From the NCBI GenBank assembly GCA_947627665.1, contig CANQWX010000001.1, forward strand, positions 1 to 64,000: a stretch of DNA of 64,000 bases. The letters run 5' to 3'. This DNA comes from an uncultured Clostridia bacterium (GTDB lineage Bacteria; Bacillota; Clostridia; Christensenellales; Borkfalkiaceae). The translations under genes and the position numbers were made by a program. Shown here in pieces: positions 27,901 to 37,122 of this stretch (position 1 is the first letter of the stretch; each line of letters opens with the position of its first letter). Below the pieces are notes generated by a model. The model was not told where the DNA came from, made no database searches, and worked only from the letters and a program-made list of their open reading frames with translations.

Positions 27901-29397
27901 AAGGTGACCGACAGCGGCGACGATGTAGCCGACCCCGGTAAGATCGGTGTGAACAACAACTTCAGATCCACGGCGCGGCTCGTTTCCTTCTACGACTTCT
28001 TCATGACGAACGGCGCGCCCCTGCCCACCTTCGTCACGGCGATGACGGACGCGCTCGGTTTGCCCGACTACTACGACAATTTCTTCTATCCGCTTTCGGG
28101 CATGGTGAAGCTCGCGGTGCGCATCCACACGGCTTCCCTTACGAAAATCTCCCAGCTCACCGAAGAGGAGCTTGAATACCTCAACACCTATTGGGTCGCG
28201 GGTTACGAAATGAAGGGTGCCCTGAAAACCCATTGGTGGGCGAACAACGGGGGAACCGAGAAATACTTCGCGTGGATCGACTACAAGCTCACCGAGCAGT
28301 TTACCAAGATGCTCGGCGGAACGGAAACCGAAAAGACCCTTCCTTCCGATTATGTGGCCTATCTCAACGACTTCCTGACGGCGGCTCACTACACGCCGAA
28401 TACGGCGCGCCACGGCTGGGGCGTCACGCAGGCAACGATCTATGCGTCCGACCTCTCCGACAAGCTGCTCCAGATCGCGGTCGCGCTTGAAAAACTCAGC
28501 GACCTCGATACCTACGAGGCAAAGGGTTGGAAGGCTCCCGACAGCACTCCCGTGAAGGGCTACCTTTACAGCGAAGCGCAGTATTACACAACGACCGTTG
28601 CGCCGTTGGTCGCCGATCTCGACCGTACGGAGAGCGAATCGCTCGCGCTGTTGTTCGGCGCCGATACGCTCGAAGAATGGGCTTCTCTTTCGGAGGACGT
28701 TCTCGCGCTTCCCGAAGACAAGACGCAGCTGACGATCCATGCGGCAGAGAGCGACAGAGAAGCTGCCAAGCCGAAGGATTATACGGTGGGCGAATCGCTC
28801 GGCGAACTCCTTTCCGCGATCGCCGCTGCCAATGCGGCGGGCGAGCTGCTCGGCTTCGACAGCGGGATCGACAAGGGCGTTTCTTTCCGCCCGTACTTCT
28901 TCTACTTCATGCTCGAGGAGCTTGAGGTGGAGATCCCCGAGGTCATCCAAGACCGCATGGACGATGTGAAGATGGAAGAAACTGCGGCCGCGAAATTTGA
29001 AACGGATGTGAAATACATCATGACGATCATGCGGCTTGCAAGAGCGATCACGGACGACGCGGACCACAAGCTCACGGCGGCGGAGATCAAACTTGTCAAC
29101 GACAATTTGGTCGGCAAGGACAGATTCGTGGACGGCGGCTTCAAATACGCATACGTCAACGACACGAAATACGGCGATCCCGTTTCGTGGCACGGCAAGT
29201 CCAAGGGCTATAAAGCATACTTCGGCTTCGACGCCAAGCAAGACTTCAAGGTCTATCAGAAGCTTGTCATCGACTATCTTGTTGCGAAGTATCAGGCAAC
29301 GGCATTGATGTATACGGCTCCGTCCGGCTCGGATCCCGCACTGCCCGAAGGCGGCGTTGCAATGGGCATCACCGCGGCGATCTCGGCGCAGAACTAA
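24901..29397 (+). CDS. Giant (1498 aa) lipoprotein with about three internal repeats of roughly 330 aa; function unknown
   Basis: Signal peptide and lipobox VSGLAAC; recurring GW..GYLYSE, LP.F, AxxI..LT..EL...N blocks. Confidence 0.8.
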   Translation: MKKWAAILLGGAMFATAVSGLAACKPASVTLRADPRAADAYTAYDHEGTPVGSYKTIADAINATVTADLDYFEDDAVPNATKGGYVTRKDGTRHLFENKKGYTENYDDQYWFYEDGNKLAGYDAWDENPSMTFLRNNKMVVHKVTGYGLTPVQSWNGYGLIDEYGDEDTKSDNPASWALGTAIDAGVMVFPSSAGGTATGMSRDTYKIDLTEMRITPPYDGTADEVYAYLGFYIWTPQYVLAIGIGCNTKTGKWYEFRGTSRDDSFSDVEYDLGDCLLESTWDEKNGCFTPNAKELEISVQTVKMVDEEFGEEYFVCRFKADIRGGKKDVTLNRLIDDELMAPYFSERIHTGNDFLFIAGLDIKNPVATGVKVKNVDYFNGAKLEGLCVTEAGVYFPTEEEISDDDFTELNLDPNLRGNTYDFLLANDLGSEGNYGYTILSNYMCTTYTAKDGADYYDFRFDGDPVGETELGGMLKEYQEKIDSLSAMTVENYLDYLAAYEEAGKWYGKDETHEDSTLGDMYLNLLDFSTYLAAKEVYLDAMHLSTEGQEVLNSLNKLGLVTATNYPYQGWTRDAEHQNDPILGWFWEEAQEFDRIRTALHALEQSEQTKVMNLYNSEKEGNFEDWANAYDSVKAYLDNSDYTSKSYTVADLLMNGKDITYTGETALQKLLAAAFRIRQNFWPPASTTSEEPYVFNSDNTDNYKAAFHLLFLRTKMEEAGVELPKFFEDMLELITNTPRSGNFMMDFDEYLYPVLTLAGDIYKKKQAGTFVWLDENMADIVNEYMIDFTFSEAGFAWNFTNNHDLRHVDTNYERYFGLPDEKGLKPNIQYIIDVVTECDPTAEVAASGIAFKKEVKPLENDPTANGSEQAKAVWAEIEKLTVLDGYTYKGWTTQNADKAGYLYSEIEAFRALVEKREALTNVEKAYVNAQLALAAHAAQNANYKAWETLSAEMATLEEHAVWEKSFETFVKAKGTDTKTYKADEALAELISAAYQIKTVGKVTDSGDDVADPGKIGVNNNFRSTARLVSFYDFFMTNGAPLPTFVTAMTDALGLPDYYDNFFYPLSGMVKLAVRIHTASLTKISQLTEEELEYLNTYWVAGYEMKGALKTHWWANNGGTEKYFAWIDYKLTEQFTKMLGGTETEKTLPSDYVAYLNDFLTAAHYTPNTARHGWGVTQATIYASDLSDKLLQIAVALEKLSDLDTYEAKGWKAPDSTPVKGYLYSEAQYYTTTVAPLVADLDRTESESLALLFGADTLEEWASLSEDVLALPEDKTQLTIHAAESDREAAKPKDYTVGESLGELLSAIAAANAAGELLGFDSGIDKGVSFRPYFFYFMLEELEVEIPEVIQDRMDDVKMEETAAAKFETDVKYIMTIMRLARAITDDADHKLTAAEIKLVNDNLVGKDRFVDGGFKYAYVNDTKYGDPVSWHGKSKGYKAYFGFDAKQDFKVYQKLVIDYLVAKYQATALMYTAPSGSDPALPEGGVAMGITAAISAQN

Positions 29398-29657
29398 AAC
29401 AGCCCCCCTGAATTCCGCGCTTCGCTCCCGCACCGTGCTTTCACGGCGGGCGCGGAGCGGGGCGCGGATCTCAATTTACCGACACTCATACGGTTTTTCT
29501 CCTATGTACTCTCTCCCGCTTGGGTCATTGAAGCGGGAGAGAACACGGGGGATAGCGTATTTTTCAGACGGTCCTGCCCCGCCGCAAAGGGGCGTTCCGT
29601 TCCCGCTCCCCGCAAAAGACGGACGGGCGCGGAAGATCTGATCATAAGGAGGAAAAC

Positions 29658-31586
29658 ATGAAAAAAATTCTTTCCATCACCGTCGCTTCCCTCATGCTCC
29701 TCTCGGGAGCAGCTGCCTTTGCAGGCTGCGGTGAGCTGTATACGGCGGAGATCGATTGGGACGTCGATCTCTCCCAACCCGTCGAACTGAGGGGCTTCTT
29801 CCCCGAGACCGCGATGAATACCTTCGGCAAGGACGACACCGCCGACATCATCCAGAAAGCGACGGGCTATAAGATGAACTACGAAGAGATGGGCACCAAC
29901 GCCGACCAGGACGTCGCCAACGTCCTCAACGAACGGCAGCCGTTCGACATTCTCAAACTCACGCAGGCGCAGTTCCATCCCTATCTCGAGGACGGCACTT
30001 TCCTCGACCTCACCGAACTCTTGACGACCACCCCGCAGGGCAGAACGCTCTACCAGCTCATCGACCTCATGGAGTACGGCTGGGATTCCGTCACCTACAC
30101 GGACGAGGACGGCAACGACCACATCTATGGCATTCCCGATTTCGGCTTTGTCTGCATGACGGACAGCGCCCTCATCTGGAACATGGATCACCTCGACGAG
30201 ATCGGCTTTGCGGCGAAGTGGAACAAAGCGACCCCCGAAACCATGGAGGAACTCACTTGGGCGTTCGAGGAGCTGCAAAAGCATTTCGGCACAAACAACG
30301 ACAAATACCACGCGTTCATCATCCCCGGCAAGAACAGCTGCGAGGTCTCCCAGATCAAGAGCGCGTTCGAAGTTCCGTGGAACTTCTACTTAGACGAAAA
30401 CAACAAGATCCAACAGTATGTATTCAGCCCCAACGTCGACCGCTATGTGACGTACATGAACGGGTTGTTTAAGCAGGGCGTCCTCTCCGAGGCATGGCAG
30501 GCGGAGATCCAGGCCAACGCCAACCAGAAGTTTGCGCAGGAACTCGGCTCCTGCATCTACATTCCCTATTGGCAGCTGACCCCGCTCATCAACGCGATGA
30601 TCGCGCAGGACAAGAACAACGGCGGACAGATCGCCAAAAAGATGGGCATTGCCAACACCTATGAGTCGCTCAAAGAGAACGCCATCCGCTGGTCCACCCG
30701 CATCCGCGGCGACGGGACGAACGGCTCCGTCGATCAGGAAGTCGCCCGCCTCGAGGGCGATCCCGGCGGCGTGTCCTACTATACCGTCATTCCCGCCCAT
30801 TCTGCGGCGCGCGCGCTCTATGTCATCGACTATCTCGCCAAGAAGCTGGAATCGTTCGCTTCCCTCTATGCGGGCGTCGAAGGCACCCACTGGAACAAGC
30901 TCCAGCCGGGCGACAAGGGCAACTGCGACCCGAGCTGGGCGACAGATCCCGTCGGGCTTTCCGCAGACGCTCCCAAGGCGGAGGACTACACCGAGGAAAA
31001 CGACGCGCTGTACACGCAGTACGAGAACCAGAAGGAGAAGATCATCTTCGTCCGTCCCTACAAGTATTCCTACGTCAAATACACCAACAAGGACCCCGCT
31101 GCGGGCAACAAGCTCGACACGGAGAACATGAACGAGGAAACGGTCACGGTAGAGGGCGGCGGCTTCTGGTGCCAGCTCACCCCCCGCTATCTCAAACAGA
31201 TCGCCGATAATTCGCAGTATTGCACGGGCACGAACTCCGTCGTGGCAAAGTCCCTGTTCCACCTCCGTGAAACAGGCTTCGACGCATGGCAGGTCGCCGA
31301 TCCCGAAGGCGTCGGAAGGATCCACGATCCCATGTTCATGTCGCCTCCCACCAAGCTCTGGTCGCCCGTTTCCATTCTCTCCCGCACGCTGCTCAAAGAC
31401 GGGCTTGCGGCGGCGATCAATGCGGACGATTGCATCAAAAAGCTCAACAGCGCGCGCGAACAGGCAAGAAAGAAGTCCGTCAAGAAGGAAACCAAAGAGG
31501 GAACCGTGCTGTACTATTATTGGTCGGACGCCATTTCCGACGAAATGACGGCATGGTATAACCAGGTCAAGGTCGACCGTCCTTGA
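29658..31586 (+). CDS. Extracellular solute-binding lipoprotein (ABC carbohydrate transporter)
   Basis: Lipobox AAFAGC; substrate-binding protein pattern; directly upstream of two permeases. Confidence 0.85.
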   Translation: MKKILSITVASLMLLSGAAAFAGCGELYTAEIDWDVDLSQPVELRGFFPETAMNTFGKDDTADIIQKATGYKMNYEEMGTNADQDVANVLNERQPFDILKLTQAQFHPYLEDGTFLDLTELLTTTPQGRTLYQLIDLMEYGWDSVTYTDEDGNDHIYGIPDFGFVCMTDSALIWNMDHLDEIGFAAKWNKATPETMEELTWAFEELQKHFGTNNDKYHAFIIPGKNSCEVSQIKSAFEVPWNFYLDENNKIQQYVFSPNVDRYVTYMNGLFKQGVLSEAWQAEIQANANQKFAQELGSCIYIPYWQLTPLINAMIAQDKNNGGQIAKKMGIANTYESLKENAIRWSTRIRGDGTNGSVDQEVARLEGDPGGVSYYTVIPAHSAARALYVIDYLAKKLESFASLYAGVEGTHWNKLQPGDKGNCDPSWATDPVGLSADAPKAEDYTEENDALYTQYENQKEKIIFVRPYKYSYVKYTNKDPAAGNKLDTENMNEETVTVEGGGFWCQLTPRYLKQIADNSQYCTGTNSVVAKSLFHLRETGFDAWQVADPEGVGRIHDPMFMSPPTKLWSPVSILSRTLLKDGLAAAINADDCIKKLNSAREQARKKSVKKETKEGTVLYYYWSDAISDEMTAWYNQVKVDRP

Positions 31587-31630
31587 CCATCGCAGGACGT
31601 CTGTCCAAAGGGATCATTTCAGGTGAAACT

Positions 31631-32674
31631 ATGGAAGATTATGTCAACCAAACAAGCGATTCCCCCGCTGTGCAAGCGGCGGGGGAGACCGCTTCCCTCC
31701 CCGCAGACCCTGTTTTGGGGACGGAAACGGTGAAACCGATTTCGGAGGAGCCTGGGTATTGGAAGAGTCAGTGGAAGCGCATCAAGAAATATCGGAAAAT
31801 TCTCTTTTTCCTCATTCCTGCCGCGGCGTTTACACTGATTTTTTCTTATATCCCGATGTTCGGCATCCTGTTCGCCTTTAAGGGACCCGAATTCAACCTC
31901 ACCAAGGGGGACATCCTCTACAACCTCACGCACGGGAGCTGGACGTTCGCCAACTTCGGCAACATCTTTGTGGACGACTCCTTCTGGCGGGCGGTGGGGA
32001 ATACCCTCATCATCAACGTCATCCGTCTGCTCATCTGCTTCCCGCTCTCCATCATCATCGCGGTGCAGCTCTCCGAACTTAAAAACCAGACGCTCAGCAA
32101 GGTGATCCTCATCATCCTCACGATCCCGAACTTCCTTTCGTGGGCGATCGTCATCGGCATCTGGTCGGGCATTCTGCACCCCGATACGGGCGTGATCGGG
32201 CAGCTCACGGGGCACATCATGGCGCAGGACGCGTGGTTCAAACCGCTCGCGGTGTTCTTCTCGGCGTGGAAGGGCGCCGGGTGGGGGTGTATCCTCTTCT
32301 ATTCCGCCATCGTCGCCATCGACAAGACGTATTACGAGTCGGCGACGCTCGAGGGCGCGAACAGATTGCAGAAGATGTGGTACCTCACCCTTCCCTCCAT
32401 CCTGCCCACCATTGCCCTCATGCTCGTGCTCAACATCAGCGGCATGATGGCGACGGGCTTCGAGCAGATCTACACCATGATGCAGATCAACCCCGGCGAT
32501 CTGAAAAATTCCCAGATCGTGCTCGACACCTATATCTATGAGATCTCCGTGTTCACGGGCACGGACATCCCGTTCGCAACGGCGCTCGGCGTGTTCAACG
32601 GCGCCATCGCCTTGGCGCTCATGCTCATCGGCAATGCGATCACCACCAAGACGATGAAGCGCGGGCTTTGGTAA
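31631..32674 (+). CDS. ABC transporter permease (LplB/CUT1-like)
   Basis: Multi-TM; ESATLEGANRLQKMWYLTLPSILPT EAA-type loop. Confidence 0.9.
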   Translation: MEDYVNQTSDSPAVQAAGETASLPADPVLGTETVKPISEEPGYWKSQWKRIKKYRKILFFLIPAAAFTLIFSYIPMFGILFAFKGPEFNLTKGDILYNLTHGSWTFANFGNIFVDDSFWRAVGNTLIINVIRLLICFPLSIIIAVQLSELKNQTLSKVILIILTIPNFLSWAIVIGIWSGILHPDTGVIGQLTGHIMAQDAWFKPLAVFFSAWKGAGWGCILFYSAIVAIDKTYYESATLEGANRLQKMWYLTLPSILPTIALMLVLNISGMMATGFEQIYTMMQINPGDLKNSQIVLDTYIYEISVFTGTDIPFATALGVFNGAIALALMLIGNAITTKTMKRGLW

Positions 32675-32687
32675 GGAGGGAGAAAAC

Positions 32688-33650
32688 ATGGAAGAAGATA
32701 AGATTTTACAGGACTCTCCCCAAACCGCGGAGGACGCCGTTTTGGAAGCGCGTCCGCACAAGCGGCATCCCAACAAGATCCGCGAGAGCAAGATCGATAT
32801 TTTCCTCAATATCGTCAACATCACCTGCCTCATCATCGGGGTGCTCCTCATCATATTCCCGCTGCTCAACTACTTCTCGCTCGCCTTCAACGACGGGAAC
32901 ACCAACCTCAACGTGGTGATCTTCCCCGTCACACCCACGCTGGCGGCGTTCAAGTACGTTCTGGCGGGGGACGGCGCGCTCGATTTCTGGCGGGCGTTCG
33001 GGAATTCGGTGCTCCTCACGGGCGTCGTCACCATCGGCTCCAATCTCGTGGAAGCGATGGCGGCGTATCCGCTCTCCAAGCGCGATTTCCCCTTCAAGGG
33101 GGGCATTCTGATGTACTTCATCATCACCATGCTCTTCTCGGCGGGCATCGTGCCCATCCGTCTTTTGATGCACAGCTTCGGGCTGATCGATACCATCTGG
33201 TCGGTCATCCTCATCTCCATCTCGAACGTCACCCACCTCTTGTACTTCAAGACCTTCTTCGAGGGGATCCCTTCGGACATCGAGGAGGCGGCGAAACTCG
33301 ACGGCGCGAGCGATCTGCAACTCTTTTTCCGCATCATCGTGCCCATGTCCCTGCCCATCATCGGCAGCTGCTGCTTCTTTACGATCGTCGGCTGCTGGAA
33401 CGGCTACGGTTCGGCGCTCATCTTCATCGGGCAGTCCGCCAAGGGCAAGATGGCGCAGCCCCTCGCGTACTATCTCTATCTCATGCTGCAAAGCGGCGCG
33501 CTCGATAAGAGCGATACCTGGCTCATGGCGAACGCGCAGAACGTGGAGGCGGCGGCGATGGTCGCAAGCATCGTTCCCATCCTCCTCATGTACCCTTACG
33601 TCGTAAAATACATCAAGGGCGGACTTCAGATCGGCTCCGTCAAGGGATGA
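32688..33650 (+). CDS. Carbohydrate ABC transporter permease
   Basis: Multi-TM; EEAAKLDGASDLQLFFRIIVPMSLPI EAA loop. Confidence 0.92.
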   Translation: MEEDKILQDSPQTAEDAVLEARPHKRHPNKIRESKIDIFLNIVNITCLIIGVLLIIFPLLNYFSLAFNDGNTNLNVVIFPVTPTLAAFKYVLAGDGALDFWRAFGNSVLLTGVVTIGSNLVEAMAAYPLSKRDFPFKGGILMYFIITMLFSAGIVPIRLLMHSFGLIDTIWSVILISISNVTHLLYFKTFFEGIPSDIEEAAKLDGASDLQLFFRIIVPMSLPIIGSCCFFTIVGCWNGYGSALIFIGQSAKGKMAQPLAYYLYLMLQSGALDKSDTWLMANAQNVEAAAMVASIVPILLMYPYVVKYIKGGLQIGSVKG

Positions 33651-33653
33651 TCC

Positions 33654-35162
33654 ATGCACCGTATCCTGCTTTTGCCGCTCGACGAGCGGCCCTGTAACTA
33701 CACTTTCCCGCGCATCATGCCCAAGGCGGACTTCGAACTTGTGGAGCCGCCGAAGGAGTACATGGGGCTGAAAAAGCGCCCCGCGGACCGCGACAGGCTC
33801 GCAAAATGGCTGCTCGAAGAGGGGAAGAGGGCGGACGCCGTCATCCTCTCCTTCGATACCCTCATTTACGGAGGACTCATTCCCTCCCGCCTGCACCGCG
33901 AAACGCAGGAGGCGCTCTCCAAACGCGCGGACCTTGTCAAAACGCTCAAAGCGCAGAACCCGTCCTGCAAGATCTATGCCTTCCAGACGATCATGCGCTG
34001 TCCCTTCTATTCCCTCTCCGACGAGGAACCAGACTATTACGCGCAGTGCGGCGCCGAGATCCATCTCTTCGGCAGATACACGCACAAACAGCGGCTCGGC
34101 ATTCTCACCGCGGAGGAGGAAAAGGACTTCGCCCGCGTGAAGGGGAAGATCCCGCAGGAGGCGCTCGCGGACTACACGGCGCGCAGAGAGGTCAACCTCG
34201 GGGTGCTCTTCCACACGCTGGACCTCGTCAAGGATGGCACGGTCGATTCCTTCGTGATCCCGCAGGACGACAGCGCGCCCTACGGCTTTACTTCGCTCGA
34301 CCAGCAGAAGGTCAGAACGCGCATCCGCGAGATGGGGCTGCTTTTGAAGGTGCCCGTTTATCCCGCGGCGGACGACACGGGCATGACGATGCTCTGCCGC
34401 GCGGTCAACGAACTCAACGGGGCAAGGCCCAAGATCTACGTCTATTACGCCTCGGCGAAGGGACCCTTCGTCACCCCCTCGTTTGAGGACCGCTCCATCG
34501 ACGCCACCATCAAAAACCAGATCCTGGCGGCGGGGTGCCGCAGGGTGTACAGCCTGCCCGAGTGCGACATCATGCTGGCGGTCAACATCGGCTCCGAGAT
34601 GCTCTATCTCAAGAGCGAGGAGGAGATGAACGCCGCCTATCAGATCGAGCGCAGCCTGCCCGAATATATCGACCAGATCGAGTACGCCCTCTCGGAGGGC
34701 AAGCTCGTGGCGGTCGCCGACGTCGCCCATCCCACGCAGAACGACGTGGAGCTGTTCCGTCTGCTCTACGGCGAGGGTTTGGCGCTCAGGATCCACGCCT
34801 ACGCGGGCTGGAACACTTCGAGCAACACCCTCGGCACGGTCATCTGCGAGAGCTGCCTCTACCTCCACGGAAGGGACGAACGGGGCAACCGCGACTTTTT
34901 GCTGCACCGCTACTACGACGACGTGGGCTATTGCTCCCACACCCGCACCTGGACGGACGTCAACCCCGTCCCCGCAAACGGCTGCACGGTGTTCGTGCTC
35001 GATGGCGAGCGGGGCAAGTGCGTCGCGGCGGCGAGAGAGGAGCTTCTCCGCTACATGAAGGAGAATTTCCCCCTCCTTGCCGAAAAGGTGGAGGACGTGG
35101 ACGTCAGCGCCCCGTGGAACCGCACCTTTGAAATGGAATTTGTCTTAAAGACCAAAGACTGA
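33654..35162 (+). CDS. DUF4127 family protein, copy 2
   Basis: LLPLDERPCNYTFPRIMPKADF...LSFDTLIYGGLIPSRLH...AYAGWNTSSNTLG. Confidence 0.85.
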   Translation: MHRILLLPLDERPCNYTFPRIMPKADFELVEPPKEYMGLKKRPADRDRLAKWLLEEGKRADAVILSFDTLIYGGLIPSRLHRETQEALSKRADLVKTLKAQNPSCKIYAFQTIMRCPFYSLSDEEPDYYAQCGAEIHLFGRYTHKQRLGILTAEEEKDFARVKGKIPQEALADYTARREVNLGVLFHTLDLVKDGTVDSFVIPQDDSAPYGFTSLDQQKVRTRIREMGLLLKVPVYPAADDTGMTMLCRAVNELNGARPKIYVYYASAKGPFVTPSFEDRSIDATIKNQILAAGCRRVYSLPECDIMLAVNIGSEMLYLKSEEEMNAAYQIERSLPEYIDQIEYALSEGKLVAVADVAHPTQNDVELFRLLYGEGLALRIHAYAGWNTSSNTLGTVICESCLYLHGRDERGNRDFLLHRYYDDVGYCSHTRTWTDVNPVPANGCTVFVLDGERGKCVAAAREELLRYMKENFPLLAEKVEDVDVSAPWNRTFEMEFVLKTKD

Positions 35163-35163
35163 T

Positions 35164-37122
35164 ATGCAAAAACTCAACGGGCAATTACAAAAGACGGAGG
35201 GGGGATACGCGCTCACGCTGCGCCGTCCCTACCGCGCCGCCTACGGATTCGGCGAGAAGTTCGATTCGGTCGACCAAAAGGGCAAGCTCGTCCGCGCCTG
35301 CGTGCGCGAGAAGTGCTTCTATCAGGGGGAGTATACCTATTGCTCCATGCCCTTTCTGCTCACCCCCGACGGCTTCGGGCTGTATGTGGATACCTATGTC
35401 GAAGTCGGTTTCGATCTCCGCACGGAGGGAGAGATCACGCTGGCGTTTGAAGAGGGAAGCCGCGGCGAACAGGCGGACGTCTATCTCTTCGAGGGAACGC
35501 CGAAGCAAATTTTAACGCAGTTCCGCACGCTTACGGGCATGCCGCGCCTCTTTCCCAAGTGGGTGCTCGGCGCGTGGATGAGCGCCAACCGCTGGCGCAC
35601 GCAGGACGAGCTGGAGGAGCAGCGGCGGCTCACGCGGCAGTACGGCTTCCCCCACAACGTCATGGTGGTGGAGCCGTGGAGCGACCTCACCACCCACTAT
35701 CTGTGGAACGGCAGCACGATCCCGCCCAAGGCGGGGGACGAGTGCGCGCCGCTCTCCGAGATCACCTTCGGGGAGCCGTGGAAAGACCCCAAGGCGCTCA
35801 TCGACGGGCTGCATGCGGACGGGCTGCATCTCCTTTTGTGGGTCGTGCCCATGTACGCGCAGGGGGTCAACATCGAAACGGCGTGGAACGTCCCGCAGTG
35901 CCTCTCGGACAACAAGTATGTGAGCGAACACGGGGAGTGCGTGATGGCCGCGGACGGCACGCCGTACACCATTCCGCACACCTGGTGTGTCGGGAGCATG
36001 GTGCCCGACTTCACCGATCCCGTCGGCACAAAGCATTGGTTCGACCGCTTCCGCTATCTCAAAGAGCTTGGGATCGACGGCTTCAAGACGGACGGCGGCG
36101 AATTTATCCACGAGCACTCCGTCCGCTTCCGCGACGGCACGACGGGAAAAGAGGGCCAGAACCGCTATTGCGAGGACTATACGGCGGCGTTTGCCGGTTT
36201 TATCGGGGAAGAGGGGATCGTGTTCTCCCGCGCGGGCGGACAGAAAAGCCCTTCGTTCACCGTCCTCTGGGCGGGCGACCAGGAGTCGACGTGGAGCGAA
36301 TACCGCTCCGTGCTCAAAGCGGGGCTTTCGGCGGGGCTTTCGGGCTTTTCCGCCTGGGGGTTCGACATCGCGGGCTTCTCGGGCTATCTCCCCACGGCGG
36401 AACTGTATCTGCGGGCCGTGCAGACGGCGGCGTTCTGTCCCGTCATGCAGTGGCACAGCGACCCCGTTTCCAACGGCAGATGCGACTTTTCGGGCGCGTG
36501 GAAGATCAACGACCGCAGCCCGTGGAACATGGCGGCGTTCCACAAGAGCGAAGAACTTCTGGAACTTTGCCGCAAACAATTCTTCCTGCACTACAACCTG
36601 CTGCCCTATCAGTACATGCTCATGCGGGAGGCGCACGAAACGGGCATCCCGCCCATGCGGCACCTTGCGCTCGAATTCCCGTCCGACGAGAGGACCTTCG
36701 GGATCGAGGACGAGTTTATGCTCGGCGACGCGCTGCTCGTCGCTCCCGTTTTGGAGGACTACACCGACCGCCGCACCGTCTATCTGCCGGACGGCGTGTG
36801 GTACGACCTCTTCACGGGGGAACGCTACACGGGCGGCACGCACGAGGTCCTGCTTTGCAGGGAGCACTGTCCCGTCTTTTTGCGGGAGGGGAGGGCGGTC
36901 CCGCTTCATCTGAAGGGCGGAACGCTCTGCTCGGACGTCGGCAATCGGCTGGACGGCTATGAGGAGCTTACCTTCCTCGTGAGCGGGGAGGGCAGTTACC
37001 GCTTCCGTGACGATCTCGGCAACGACATCGGGATCGCATGGACGCAACATGAAACACAAGTCAAGCGGAACGGGCGGAACACCCCCGTACATTTCCTCCG
37101 CTTGGCGGGGAGGGGAAAATGA
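35164..37122 (+). CDS. Glycoside hydrolase family 31, copy 2
   Basis: GFGEKFDSVDQKG...LGIDGFKTDGGEF...SGFSAWGFDIAGFSG. Confidence 0.85.
   Translation: MQKLNGQLQKTEGGYALTLRRPYRAAYGFGEKFDSVDQKGKLVRACVREKCFYQGEYTYCSMPFLLTPDGFGLYVDTYVEVGFDLRTEGEITLAFEEGSRGEQADVYLFEGTPKQILTQFRTLTGMPRLFPKWVLGAWMSANRWRTQDELEEQRRLTRQYGFPHNVMVVEPWSDLTTHYLWNGSTIPPKAGDECAPLSEITFGEPWKDPKALIDGLHADGLHLLLWVVPMYAQGVNIETAWNVPQCLSDNKYVSEHGECVMAADGTPYTIPHTWCVGSMVPDFTDPVGTKHWFDRFRYLKELGIDGFKTDGGEFIHEHSVRFRDGTTGKEGQNRYCEDYTAAFAGFIGEEGIVFSRAGGQKSPSFTVLWAGDQESTWSEYRSVLKAGLSAGLSGFSAWGFDIAGFSGYLPTAELYLRAVQTAAFCPVMQWHSDPVSNGRCDFSGAWKINDRSPWNMAAFHKSEELLELCRKQFFLHYNLLPYQYMLMREAHETGIPPMRHLALEFPSDERTFGIEDEFMLGDALLVAPVLEDYTDRRTVYLPDGVWYDLFTGERYTGGTHEVLLCREHCPVFLREGRAVPLHLKGGTLCSDVGNRLDGYEELTFLVSGEGSYRFRDDLGNDIGIAWTQHETQVKRNGRNTPVHFLRLAGRGK

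Noticed and set aside
26485-29433. 982-aa minus-strand ORF antisense to the giant lipoprotein
   Set aside because: Antisense shadow ORF; the plus strand has promoter, SD, signal peptide and coherent repeats
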